Assembly: GCF_900169065.1 (NCBI RefSeq)
Contig: NZ_FXZB01000020.1
Coordinates: forward strand, 1 to 64,000
DNA length: 64,000 nucleotides
Reading direction: 5' to 3'
Source of the DNA: Brevibacterium aurantiacum
Lineage (GTDB): Bacteria; Actinomycetota; Actinomycetes; Actinomycetales; Brevibacteriaceae
Shown: positions 18,092 through 25,673 of the stretch, piece after piece
How positions within the stretch are numbered: position 1 is the stretch's first letter
Layout of the letters: each line of letters begins with the position of its first letter
Program-made: the position numbers and the translations under genes
The notes under the pieces: generated by a model
What the model saw: only the letters and a program-made list of their open reading frames with translations
The model's database searches: none
What the model was told of the DNA's origin: nothing

Positions 18092-19561
18092 TCAGCCGAG
18101 CGCTTCGCCTGTGGTCTCTCGTGCGAGCAGAGCCATCAGCACCACTGCCACAACCACGAGCAGACCGGTGAGGATGAACGTCAGCGTCAGGCCGAGCACC
18201 GGCCACATGAACGCACCGAAGACCAGGGGTGCGATGCCGGTCGCGATTCGCGACGCCGCCGATGCCCAACCGAATCCCGATCCTCGCAGACGAGTCGGGT
18301 AGAGCTCCGAGACATAGGTGTAGAGGGTGGGAATCGCGATCTGCACAACGAAACCGAACCCGATGATGCTGGCCTTGGCGGCAAATGTCAGCTCCGAACC
18401 GGAAGCCTCGATGAACACTGCAGCAACGACGAGCAGGAGCGCGGAGACAATCGACGTGGTGCCGAGCACCCACTTCCGACCGACCCGTTCGACGATCAGT
18501 GCCGAGACGATTACACCGAGGATTCCCACCGCGGTCATCGAACCGGTGACCATGAATGCCGCCTGGTCCCCCATGCCCTGCTTCTTCAGGATCCCCGGCA
18601 ACCATGTCAGTGCCGCGTAGTAGACCAGGAGAACGGAGACGAACAGGGACCACGAGACGAGAGTCGTCTTGGCCGAGTACTGCCATAGCTGCACCAGCTG
18701 GCCGGTGGCAGCGCGTAGCTGTGCATTGACGTTGGTGACCTTGCCGGGCTGGGACGGCGCATTCGAAGTTGCCTGGGACGCGGCTCCGGCCGTCGTCGCG
18801 GTCGCACCTTCGGCCGCAGTCGCACCTTCGGCCGTCTTGGGGACCTCATGGGTCCAGGTCGTCACCTCGGCGCCGGTGCGCTCAACGAGCCGAGCGATGA
18901 TCGCATCGGCCTCTTTGTAGCGCCCGACAGAGGCAAGGTAGAGCGGCGATTCGGGAATTCCGAAACGCACGGCAACGGTCAGCAGCGCGGGCACGATCAT
19001 GACGAGCATGATCAGGCGCCAATCCCCCACGCCCAGCAGCCATGCGGAGACGAAGGCGCACAGTGAAGCGCCGATGGGCCACCACCCGTCCATCGCGGTG
19101 AGGACTCGGCCCCGGTGCTTCTTGGGGGTGAATTCACCGACAAGGGCATAGTCGACCGGAATACAACCACCAAGCCCGAATCCGGCAAGGAATCGGAAGA
19201 GAATGAACCAACCGAACGCCGGAGAGAATGCTCCCGCGACGGTGAAAATTGAGAACACCAGCAGAGTGAGGGTGAATGCCTTCTTCCTGCCGATCACATC
19301 GGCGATGCCGCCCCAGATGAAGGCGCCCAGGGCCATGCCGATGAGGTTGGCAGTGGCGATCCAGGCGGCTTGGCCGACGCTCAGGCTCCAGTAGTCGCTG
19401 AGCAGCGGGATGAGGAACCCATTGAGGGCGACGTCCCAAGCGTCGAACATGAACCCCAAGCCGCCGATGATGAAGATGGCACCTTGGGTTCTCCATCGCC
19501 AGGGAAGGTTGGCGACGACTTCGGAAGCGGTCGGCGTTGTCGCCGAGGTTGCAGTAGACAC
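18092..19561 (-). CDS. MFS transporter (metabolite:H+ symporter type)
   Basis: A 489-residue, 12-helix major facilitator transporter. The first loop has GGIADVIGRKKAF, and helix 4-5 shows FLAGFGLGGCIPVDYALVGEFTPKKHRGR, the sugar/aromatic-acid porter signature. The second half repeats ALIVERVGRKW and ELYPTRLRGSGFG. A central cytosolic loop holds alanine- and threonine-rich sequence with repeated AEGATA units. The proposed start GTG at 19561 lacks a well-spaced Shine-Dalgarno site (AGAGG lies 12 nt upstream). An in-frame ATG at 19627 would cover an inverted repeat and is less likely. The substrate is unknown. A sequence element shared with ilvE suggests control linked to branched-chain amino acids. 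Confidence 0.85.
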   Translation of the reverse strand: MSTATSATTPTASEVVANLPWRWRTQGAIFIIGGLGFMFDAWDVALNGFLIPLLSDYWSLSVGQAAWIATANLIGMALGAFIWGGIADVIGRKKAFTLTLLVFSIFTVAGAFSPAFGWFILFRFLAGFGLGGCIPVDYALVGEFTPKKHRGRVLTAMDGWWPIGASLCAFVSAWLLGVGDWRLIMLVMIVPALLTVAVRFGIPESPLYLASVGRYKEADAIIARLVERTGAEVTTWTHEVPKTAEGATAAEGATATTAGAASQATSNAPSQPGKVTNVNAQLRAATGQLVQLWQYSAKTTLVSWSLFVSVLLVYYAALTWLPGILKKQGMGDQAAFMVTGSMTAVGILGVIVSALIVERVGRKWVLGTTSIVSALLLVVAAVFIEASGSELTFAAKASIIGFGFVVQIAIPTLYTYVSELYPTRLRGSGFGWASAASRIATGIAPLVFGAFMWPVLGLTLTFILTGLLVVVAVVLMALLARETTGEALG

Positions 19562-19581
19562 GAGGCCACAATACCTCTTTA

Positions 19582-19595
19582 ACTCATTTGTGAGT
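19582..19595 (-). promoter_or_regulatory. Inverted repeat before the MFS gene
   Basis: ACTCA-TTTG-TGAGT is a perfect 5-bp inverted repeat. With flanking T and A runs the symmetry extends, apart from one mismatch. It lies 21-34 nt upstream of the MFS start. Its core CTCATTTGTGA also occurs before ilvE (20945-20955). Confidence 0.45.
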
Positions 19596-19701
19596 AAAAT
19601 TGCCCGCGACCCGTCTGAACACTCCAAGCCGCCCGATGGAACACGTCTAGATGGAGCACGCCTATTGGACCAGGCAGGCCGAGCCCCAGGTCGAAACTCC
19701 A

Positions 19702-19740
19702 GAGACTGTCATGGCACATGCCTGAGACTGTCATGGCACA
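19702..19740. repeat. Two 17-nt direct repeats with 22-nt period
   Basis: GAGACTGTCATGGCACA occurs at 19702-19718 and again at 19724-19740. The 22-nt period is two helical turns, so two bound protein copies would face the same side. It lies between the ilvE terminator hairpin and the MFS gene, about 140 nt upstream of the MFS start. Confidence 0.55.
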
Positions 19741-19743
19741 CGA

Positions 19744-19787
19744 AGAGGGTCGGGTGCCGCGATCGAAATCGCAGCATCCGACCCTCT
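19744..19787 (-). terminator. Hairpin downstream of ilvE
   Basis: AGAGGGTCGG (19744-19753) pairs perfectly with CCGACCCTCT (19778-19787), with more pairs possible inside the loop. It lies 53 nt beyond the ilvE stop on the minus strand. No T-run follows. Confidence 0.65.
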
Positions 19788-19840
19788 CAACGCGGGACGT
19801 TCTGAGCCGACCTGCCTGAGCAGCGCCTAAACCCCAGGCC

Positions 19841-20932
19841 TCAGGCCAGGCGAACCATCCAGTTGTTCTTGTCCTCGGTCCGACCGTACTGGATGTCGAG
19901 CAGCGTCTTGCGGAACTCCATGGTCTTCGCGCCCGGTTCGGTGCCGTGATCGATGGTGAAGTCATTGCTGACGACCCGACCGATCGGTGTGACGACCGCG
20001 GCGGTGCCACAGGCGAAGGCCTCGACGATGTCGCCGTTGGCAGCACCCTCGCGCCATTCGTCGATGGTGACCTTGCGCTCTTCGGGCTCGAGACCCAGCT
20101 GCGGGGCGAGGTCGAGCAGCGAACGGCGGGTCACACCGTCGAGGATCGAATCGCCGAGTTCCGGAGTGACCAGACGGCCGTCCTTGGTCACGAGCATGAG
20201 GTTCATGCCGCCGAGCTCGTCGATGTACTTGCCCTCTGCAGCGTCGGTGAACAGCACCTGCTGACACCCCTGAGCTGCGGCTTCGTTCTGCGCGGCCAGT
20301 GAGCTGGCGTAGTTTCCGCCGCACTTGGCGAATCCGGTGCCGCCGGCACCTGCACGGTTGAAGTTCTGCGACAGCCAGATCGAGACGGGCTCGATGCCGC
20401 CGGAGAAGTAGGGCCCGGCCGGGCAGGAGATGACGTAGTAGTCCACTTCATGACTGGAGCGCACACCGAGGAAACGTTCGGTGGCGATCATGAACGGACG
20501 CAGGTAGAGGCTCGACTCGTCGGCCTCGGACTCGGGAGTCGGGACCCACTGCTGGTCGAGGGTGACCAGGGCCTTGAGCGACTCGATGAAGTCCTCTTCC
20601 GGCAGCTGCGGCAGTGCGAGCCGTTCGGCGGACTTGTTGATGCGAGCGGCATTCCGATCAGGACGGAAGGTCCAGACCGAACCGTCAGCGTGACGGTAGG
20701 CCTTGAGACCTTCGAAGATCTCCTGTGCGTAGTGGAACACGGCCGCCGCAGGATCGAGCTGCAACGGCGCGTATGGCTGCACCTGGTGTGCGTGCCAGCC
20801 ATCGTCCAGGGTGTAGCGGACGTGCGCCATGTGGTCGGTGAAGTACAACCCGAATCCGGGGTCCTTCTTGATGTTCTCGCGCACCAGCTCGGGTTGCGGC
20901 TGGATGTTTTTGAGAACGGCAAACTTAGTCAT
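19841..20932 (-). CDS. ilvE: Branched-chain amino acid aminotransferase
   Basis: A 363-residue class IV PLP aminotransferase that interconverts leucine, isoleucine and valine with their 2-oxo acids. FHYAQEIFEGLKAYRHADG is the N-terminal substrate-domain signature. GFAKCGGNYASS contains the Schiff-base lysine. DELGGMNLM and FACGTAAVVTPIG are further class IV signatures. ATG at 20932 has AAAAGAG upstream. A longer in-frame start (20965) would overlap the regulatory motif and lacks conservation. It is the next gene after leuB on the same strand but separated by a strong hairpin. Confidence 0.97.
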   Translation of the reverse strand: MTKFAVLKNIQPQPELVRENIKKDPGFGLYFTDHMAHVRYTLDDGWHAHQVQPYAPLQLDPAAAVFHYAQEIFEGLKAYRHADGSVWTFRPDRNAARINKSAERLALPQLPEEDFIESLKALVTLDQQWVPTPESEADESSLYLRPFMIATERFLGVRSSHEVDYYVISCPAGPYFSGGIEPVSIWLSQNFNRAGAGGTGFAKCGGNYASSLAAQNEAAAQGCQQVLFTDAAEGKYIDELGGMNLMLVTKDGRLVTPELGDSILDGVTRRSLLDLAPQLGLEPEERKVTIDEWREGAANGDIVEAFACGTAAVVTPIGRVVSNDFTIDHGTEPGAKTMEFRKTLLDIQYGRTEDKNNWMVRLA

Positions 20933-20944
20933 AAGAACTCTTTT

Positions 20945-20960
20945 CTCATTTGTGATGAGT
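20945..20960 (-). promoter_or_regulatory. CTCATTTGTGA element before ilvE
   Basis: The sequence CTCATTTGTGATGAGT has CTCA/TGAG arms and lies 13-28 nt upstream of the ilvE ATG, next to the ribosome-binding site. Its first 11 bases are identical to those of the inverted repeat before the MFS gene. It could be a repressor site or an mRNA element. Confidence 0.4.
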
Positions 20961-20978
20961 GACACTGTCAGGGTAGTC

Positions 20979-21011
20979 CATCACCCCGGTGCGCGTCGCA
21001 CCGGGGTGATG
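20979..21011 (-). terminator. Hairpin between leuB and ilvE
   Basis: A 15-bp perfect stem, CATCACCCCGGTGCG (20979-20993) with its complement at 20997-21011, around a 3-nt loop. It lies 43 nt past the leuB stop and 47 nt before the ilvE start. No T-run follows, which is common for actinobacterial terminators. Confidence 0.7.
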
Positions 21012-21053
21012 ATGATTCAGGCCGCAGCAGCGGGGTGAAACCAGACGGGAAGC

Positions 21054-22091
21054 TCAGCCCAGGCGAGCCGCGATCGCGTCGCCCACCTCGGCGGTGGAGC
21101 GCTTGGTTCCGTCCCGATCGGCCAGATCGGCTTCGACAGCTGTCTCGATCGACTTTGCGACGACGTCGAGGCCGAGGTGTGAAGCCATGAGCGCACCGGA
21201 GAGGATCGACGCGGTCGGGTCGGCGATCTGCTGCCCGGCGATGTCCGGCGCGGAGCCGTGGATCGGTTCGAACAGGCTCGGTGCCGTGCCTTCGACATTG
21301 AGATTGCCCGAGGCGGCCAGGCCGATGCCGCCGGTGACCGCGGCTGCGAGGTCGGTGAGGATGTCACCGAAGAGGTTGTCGGTGACGATCACGTCGTAGC
21401 GCGAGGGGTCGGTGACCATGTAGATCGTGCACGCATCGGTGTGTTCGTAGTTGAACGTCACCTCGGGGAATTCGGCGCCGACCTTCTCGACGACGCGACG
21501 CCACAGGTGACCGGCGTGGACCATGACGTTGTGCTTGTGCACGTAGGTGAGCTTCTTGTTTCGGGCCTGCGCACGCTCGAAGGCGTCGCGGACTGCCCGC
21601 TCCACGCCGTACCAGGTGTTGACCGAAACCTCGGTGGCGACCTCGTAGGGGGTGTCCGTGCGGACGGAGCCGCCCATGCCGGTGTATGACCCTTCGGTGC
21701 CCTCACGGACCACGACGAAGTCGATCTCACCCGGGTTCGCCAGCGGGCTGGTGACACCGGAGAAGAGCTTCGAGGGGCGCAGGTTGACTGCGTGGCTGAG
21801 ACCGAAGCGCATCTTGAGGATCACACCGCGCTCGAGCACGCCCGAGGGCACGCTCGGATCGCCGCAGGCGCCGAAGAAGATGGCATCGTGCTTGCGCAGC
21901 GATTCCAGTTCGTCGTCGGTGATCGTCTCGCCGGTCTCGTGCCAGCGGCTGGCGCCGACATCGTAGTCTGTGAGATCGAGTTCGACCGGCTCTCCGGACA
22001 CCTCGATCGCACGCTTGAGCACCTTGAGACCTTCGGGGACGACCTCGTTGCCGATTCCGTCGCCGGGCATGACCGCAATTGAAAACTTCAT
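21054..22091 (-). CDS. leuB: 3-isopropylmalate dehydrogenase
   Basis: A 345-residue enzyme oxidising and decarboxylating 3-isopropylmalate to 2-oxoisocaproate in leucine synthesis. The N terminus is the expected [18 protein letters not shown]. The substrate-binding arginines lie in [29 protein letters not shown] sequence. [12 protein letters not shown] and the Mg-binding [13 protein letters not shown] block are present, as is the NAD loop [15 protein letters not shown] at 22091 starts the mature family N terminus exactly. It is divergent from the CitE-like gene and followed by a strong hairpin. LeuB close to serA matches mycobacterial gene order. Confidence 0.97.
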   Translation of the reverse strand: MKFSIAVMPGDGIGNEVVPEGLKVLKRAIEVSGEPVELDLTDYDVGASRWHETGETITDDELESLRKHDAIFFGACGDPSVPSGVLERGVILKMRFGLSHAVNLRPSKLFSGVTSPLANPGEIDFVVVREGTEGSYTGMGGSVRTDTPYEVATEVSVNTWYGVERAVRDAFERAQARNKKLTYVHKHNVMVHAGHLWRRVVEKVGAEFPEVTFNYEHTDACTIYMVTDPSRYDVIVTDNLFGDILTDLAAAVTGGIGLAASGNLNVEGTAPSLFEPIHGSAPDIAGQQIADPTASILSGALMASHLGLDVVAKSIETAVEADLADRDGTKRSTAEVGDAIAARLG

Positions 22092-22288
22092 GGTTTCAGA
22101 GTAGAACTCATCTCACCATGCAACTAGGTCGTCCTACTATTCGGACACTACCGGGCGCTCGGAGTCGGCAAATCCCGTCATCCACAATTTCATGTCTCAA
22201 ACTTCGTTCCCGACTACAATTTCGCGTCCCGAACGCCGAAGATGGGAGGAACAACCCCGAAGCAACAAACCCCAGAGAAAGTCGATCA

Positions 22289-23140
22289 TTGACAGAGACG
22301 ATCCGCAACGCCCGAGCCGCATCCCTCCCCGCCAAGCTCTCCCGCTCCTGGCTGCTGGTCAACGCCGCCAAAGAGGAGACCTTCACCGAGGCGCAGATCT
22401 CCGAATCGGATTCCGTCATCTTCGACCTTGAGGCCTCGGTCTCCGACGACAAGAAGATCACCGCCCGGGACAATGTCGTGCGTGCCCTGGAAGGCGGCAT
22501 GTCCGCCTGGGTGCGCATCAACAAGATGGACTCGGAATTCTGGGATGACGACCTCGCCGCCATCGCCATGCTGCCCGGACTGCGCGGCGTGATGCTGCCG
22601 GAGACCGAACGCCCCGAACAGGTCTCCTATACCGCGATGCGTGCGAAGGCAGGACTGCCGGTCATCGCCCTGCTCGAATCTGCCATGGGCGTGGAGAACG
22701 CAACCAAGATCGCCGAGGCGCCCGGCACCTTCCGTCTGGCCTTCGGAACGAACGACTTCCGCAAGGACACCGGCTTCTCCGGTGATCCGATGGCACTGGC
22801 CTACGCTCGCTCGCGTCTGACCATCGCCTCGCGCATGGGCGGACTGCCCGGTGCGATCGACGGCCCATCAGCGGCGACCGCCAGCGATGAGCAGGTCCGC
22901 AATGACGCCGAGGTGACCCACATGATGGGCATGACCGGAAAGCTCGTGCTCAACGTCGATCAGGTCGTGACCCTCAACGAATCGATGAGCCCGAGCGAGG
23001 ACGAGCGCGACTGGGCTCGACAGCTGCTCGAAGCCGCCGAGGGCGGATCCGAGATCACAGACGGTTCGTACCTCCCCCGTCTGGCACGCGCGAAGAAGAT
23101 CGCGTCCCTGGCATCAACCTACGGTCTCTGGAACGCCTGA
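22289..23140 (+). CDS. HpcH/HpaI aldolase / citrate lyase beta-like protein
   Basis: A 283-residue TIM-barrel protein of the CitE-like family. DSVIFDLEASVSDDKK holds the metal-binding acidic residues. WVRINKMDSEFW and the GVMLPETERPEQV strand follow, then VIALLESAMGVENATKIA with a second metal-ligand glutamate. Stand-alone CitE proteins in actinomycetes act on acyl-CoA or malyl/citramalyl-CoA substrates; the citrate lyase alpha and gamma partners are absent here, so true citrate lyase activity is unlikely. TTG at 22289 begins the conserved region after a weak AGAGAAAG; no better ATG or GTG is in frame. It is divergent from leuB and 10 nt upstream of the PAP2 gene. Confidence 0.82.
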   Translation: MTETIRNARAASLPAKLSRSWLLVNAAKEETFTEAQISESDSVIFDLEASVSDDKKITARDNVVRALEGGMSAWVRINKMDSEFWDDDLAAIAMLPGLRGVMLPETERPEQVSYTAMRAKAGLPVIALLESAMGVENATKIAEAPGTFRLAFGTNDFRKDTGFSGDPMALAYARSRLTIASRMGGLPGAIDGPSAATASDEQVRNDAEVTHMMGMTGKLVLNVDQVVTLNESMSPSEDERDWARQLLEAAEGGSEITDGSYLPRLARAKKIASLASTYGLWNA

Positions 23141-23150
23141 GTCCTCGCAC

Positions 23151-23909
23151 GTGTCGGTCCGTCAGCCTTCGTGGATCCTCTGGTCGACCCTGCCTGCGAT
23201 TCTCCTGGTCATCGCCTTCGGGCTGTGGCTGAGAGTCAATGTCTCCGGCCCCACGACGCTGGACCAGGATTGGCTCAGCCTCGTCGGGCTCGAATCCGAC
23301 ACCGTCCCGTACTGGGTGGCGGTCACCCTCGCCGAGATGGGTGGGGGCACGGGTGTCGTGATCTGCACGGGACTTCTGGGTGCGGTCTTCGTCCTCCTGC
23401 GACAGTTCCGTTCCGCTGGCGTCCTCGTGACCACCATGGTCTTGGGAGTCGCGCTATCCGAGCTGCTCAAGGCCGTGGTGACCCGGGTCCGCCCCAGCGA
23501 GCAGCTCTACGATTCCCTGGGCTATTCGTACCCGTCGGGACATTCCATGGGTGCGGCCGCGCTTGCCCTCAGTCTCGCTTTCATAGCCTCTCGGGCGCAT
23601 ATGCTGTGTCTGGCCGAGGCGGGCGCGGTCGCCCCATTGGCGCTTCCGCCTGAGAGCACGAACGAGGTCAAGGCGGTTCCGACCGAGATCACTCCCCCAC
23701 TCGAGCCTGTCGTCCTGCGGTTCCACTGGTCGATGCTCCTGGCCGCGGTCTGGATCCTGCTGATGATGTGGTCGCGGACCGCGCTGCAGGTGCACTGGCT
23801 CTCCGACACGATCGCAGGTGCCCTCATCGGCATCTCGGCCGCGGTGCTCGCCGATGAACTCTGGACCTGGGGGACGATGAGGGCCCGTTCACCTCGTCGT
23901 GAGAGGTGA
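23151..23909 (+). CDS. PAP2-family membrane phosphatase
   Basis: A 252-residue membrane phosphatase with all three PAP2 motifs: KAVVTRVRP, YPSGHSMG and SRTALQVHWLSDTIAG. There are about six transmembrane segments. A proline-, glutamate- and threonine-rich loop (roughly residues 160-185) sits between motif 2 and the next helix. Relatives dephosphorylate phosphatidate, undecaprenyl diphosphate or similar lipids; the actual substrate is open. GTG at 23151 starts 10 nt after the CitE-like stop, so the two are probably co-transcribed. The stop codon lies within the stem of a terminator hairpin shared with serA. Confidence 0.88.
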   Translation: MSVRQPSWILWSTLPAILLVIAFGLWLRVNVSGPTTLDQDWLSLVGLESDTVPYWVAVTLAEMGGGTGVVICTGLLGAVFVLLRQFRSAGVLVTTMVLGVALSELLKAVVTRVRPSEQLYDSLGYSYPSGHSMGAAALALSLAFIASRAHMLCLAEAGAVAPLALPPESTNEVKAVPTEITPPLEPVVLRFHWSMLLAAVWILLMMWSRTALQVHWLSDTIAGALIGISAAVLADELWTWGTMRARSPRRER

Positions 23910-23917
23910 ACGGGCCC
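23881..23917. terminator. Bidirectional hairpin overlapping the PAP2 stop codon
   Basis: A perfect 15-bp stem, GGGCCCGTTCACCTC (23881-23895) with its complement (23903-23917), around a 7-nt loop. The TGA stop of the plus-strand PAP2 gene (23907-23909) is inside the right arm. The minus-strand serA ends at 23945, so the hairpin can serve both convergent units. Confidence 0.75.
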
Positions 23918-23944
23918 CGTTCGATCTGATGTGTCCGGTGGAGG

Positions 23945-25537
23945 TCAGTCCTCGCTCAGTGAGACTCCGCTGAAGGCTGAGGCGTTGACGGCTCCGGCCA
24001 CGGCCTTGACGACTTCCTCGGACACCGCCGAGTCGACGGCGAGAACCGAGAGCGCATCGTTGTCGGTCGCAGAGGGTGAGACCTGCATGCCGGCGATGTT
24101 GATCTCGTTGGCACCCAGCGCCTGGCCCAGCTGCCCGATGATTCCGGGGCGATCTTCGTAGCGGAAGATGAGCAGGTTGTCGGTGAGTTCGATCTCGAGC
24201 TCGAAGCCGTTGACCTCGGTGAGCTTCTGCACGAGCTTCGGTCCGGTCACGGTGCCCGAGACCGAGATCCGCTGCCCTTCGCTCGTCGTCGCGGTCAGCC
24301 GCGTGACGTTGCGGAAGGATTCACAGTAGGGATCGGTGACGAGCTCGACGCCGATTCCGCGCTCCTCGGCCAACAGCGGTGCGTTGACGTAGGAGACCTG
24401 GTCGGACACGACGTCCTTGAACAGACCCTTGAGAGCGGAGAGCTTGAGGACGGACACGTCCTTGTCTGCGATCTCGCCGTTGACCTCGACCTTGAAGTGG
24501 GTGACCGAGGAGTTGGCCAGCGAGTTGACCACGCGGCCCAGACGTTCGGCCAGGGGAATGCCCGGGCGCACGTCCTCGTGGATGGCTCCACCGGCGACGT
24601 TGACAGCGTCGGGGACGAGTTCACCGGCCAGTGCCTTGCGCACGGACTTGGCGACGGCCACGCCGGCCTTCTCCTGCGCTTCAGCGGTCGATGCGCCGAG
24701 GTGGGGCGTGACGTTGACGGCGTCGAGGTCCATGAGCGCCGAGTGCTCAGGGGGTTCCGTGCTCCACACGTCGATGCCTGCACCGCCGACCTCACCTGCT
24801 GCGACCGCCTCGGCGAGGGCGTCCTCGTCGATGATGCCGCCGCGGGCGACGTTGATGAACCGGGCGCCGGACTTGGCGGCCTTGAATTCTTCGGTGCTGA
24901 TCATGCCGATCGTCTCAGGCGTCTTGGGCATGTGGACGGTCACGAAGTCGGACACGGCCAGCAGTCCGGGCAGGTCGACGACCTCGACGCCCATCTGCGC
25001 GGCGCGTGCCTGCGTGATGTAGGGGTCGTAGCCGACCAGTCGCATGCCGAAGGCCTTGGCACGCTCGGCGACGAGGCCGCCGATGCGTCCGAGTCCGACG
25101 ATGCCCAGAGTCTTCTCGTAGAGTTCCACGCCGGTGTACTTCGAGCGCTTCCATTCCCCCGCCTTGAGCGAGGTGTTGCCGGCGCCGAAGTAGCGTGCGG
25201 AGGCCAGAATGTGTGCCATGGTGAGCTCGGCCGCGGAGATGATGTTCGAGGTCGGAGCGTTGACGACCATGACGCCCGCCGAGGTGGCAGCTGGGACGTC
25301 GACATTGTCGAGTCCGACCCCGGCGCGGGCGATGACCTGGAGCTTCTTCGCCGCGGCGATCGCCTCGGCGTCGACCTGGGTCGCGGAGCGGACGAGGATC
25401 GCGTCGACATCGACGATGTCGTTGAGGAGCTGGGAGCGGTCAGCACCTTCGGTGTGACGGATCTCGAAGTCTCCTCCGAGGGCATCGATGGTTGCCGGTG
25501 ACAGATTTTCGGCGATGAGCACGATGGGCTTGGGCAC
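23945..25537 (-). CDS. serA: D-3-phosphoglycerate dehydrogenase
   Basis: A 530-residue enzyme for the first step of serine synthesis, of the long mycobacterial-type class. The N-terminal substrate domain starts VPKPIVLIAENL. The NAD-binding motif is GLGRIGGLVAERAKAFG. The catalytic residues lie in NVARGGIIDEDAL (Arg) and DAVNVTPHLGAST (His), with the Glu between them. An intervening allosteric domain spans about 320-450, and the C-terminal ACT domain has RPGIIGQLGQALGANEINIAGM, probably for serine feedback. GTG at 25537 follows AGGAGGAA at good spacing. A perfect 32-bp palindrome lies 39 nt upstream. Confidence 0.97.
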   Translation of the reverse strand: MPKPIVLIAENLSPATIDALGGDFEIRHTEGADRSQLLNDIVDVDAILVRSATQVDAEAIAAAKKLQVIARAGVGLDNVDVPAATSAGVMVVNAPTSNIISAAELTMAHILASARYFGAGNTSLKAGEWKRSKYTGVELYEKTLGIVGLGRIGGLVAERAKAFGMRLVGYDPYITQARAAQMGVEVVDLPGLLAVSDFVTVHMPKTPETIGMISTEEFKAAKSGARFINVARGGIIDEDALAEAVAAGEVGGAGIDVWSTEPPEHSALMDLDAVNVTPHLGASTAEAQEKAGVAVAKSVRKALAGELVPDAVNVAGGAIHEDVRPGIPLAERLGRVVNSLANSSVTHFKVEVNGEIADKDVSVLKLSALKGLFKDVVSDQVSYVNAPLLAEERGIGVELVTDPYCESFRNVTRLTATTSEGQRISVSGTVTGPKLVQKLTEVNGFELEIELTDNLLIFRYEDRPGIIGQLGQALGANEINIAGMQVSPSATDNDALSVLAVDSAVSEEVVKAVAGAVNASAFSGVSLSED

Positions 25538-25575
25538 TGAGTTCCTCCTGTTGCGTCCGGGACACGTCCATCTTA

Positions 25576-25607
25576 TGAGACTTTGTGAATGCATTCACAA
25601 AGTCTCA
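25576..25607. promoter_or_regulatory. Perfect 32-bp palindrome upstream of serA
   Basis: TGAGACTTTGTGAATG (25576-25591) is followed directly by its exact reverse complement (25592-25607), with no spacer. It is AT-richer than its surroundings and lies 39-70 nt before the serA start, 67 nt beyond the Eis-like stop. The lack of a loop and the promoter-proximal place favour a dimeric regulator site over a terminator. The inner TTTGTGA resembles the element before ilvE and the MFS gene. Confidence 0.7.
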
Positions 25608-25673
25608 AATTATGGGAAGTGAGTCTCGGCTCACTCAGGCGAGTGCCCCGGCCGTGTCACGCAGATGTCGACG

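Noticed and set aside
22092..22288. Leucine-rich leader peptide before leuB
   Set aside because: The minus-strand region upstream of leuB has no short frame with clustered leucine codons and no terminator with a T-run.
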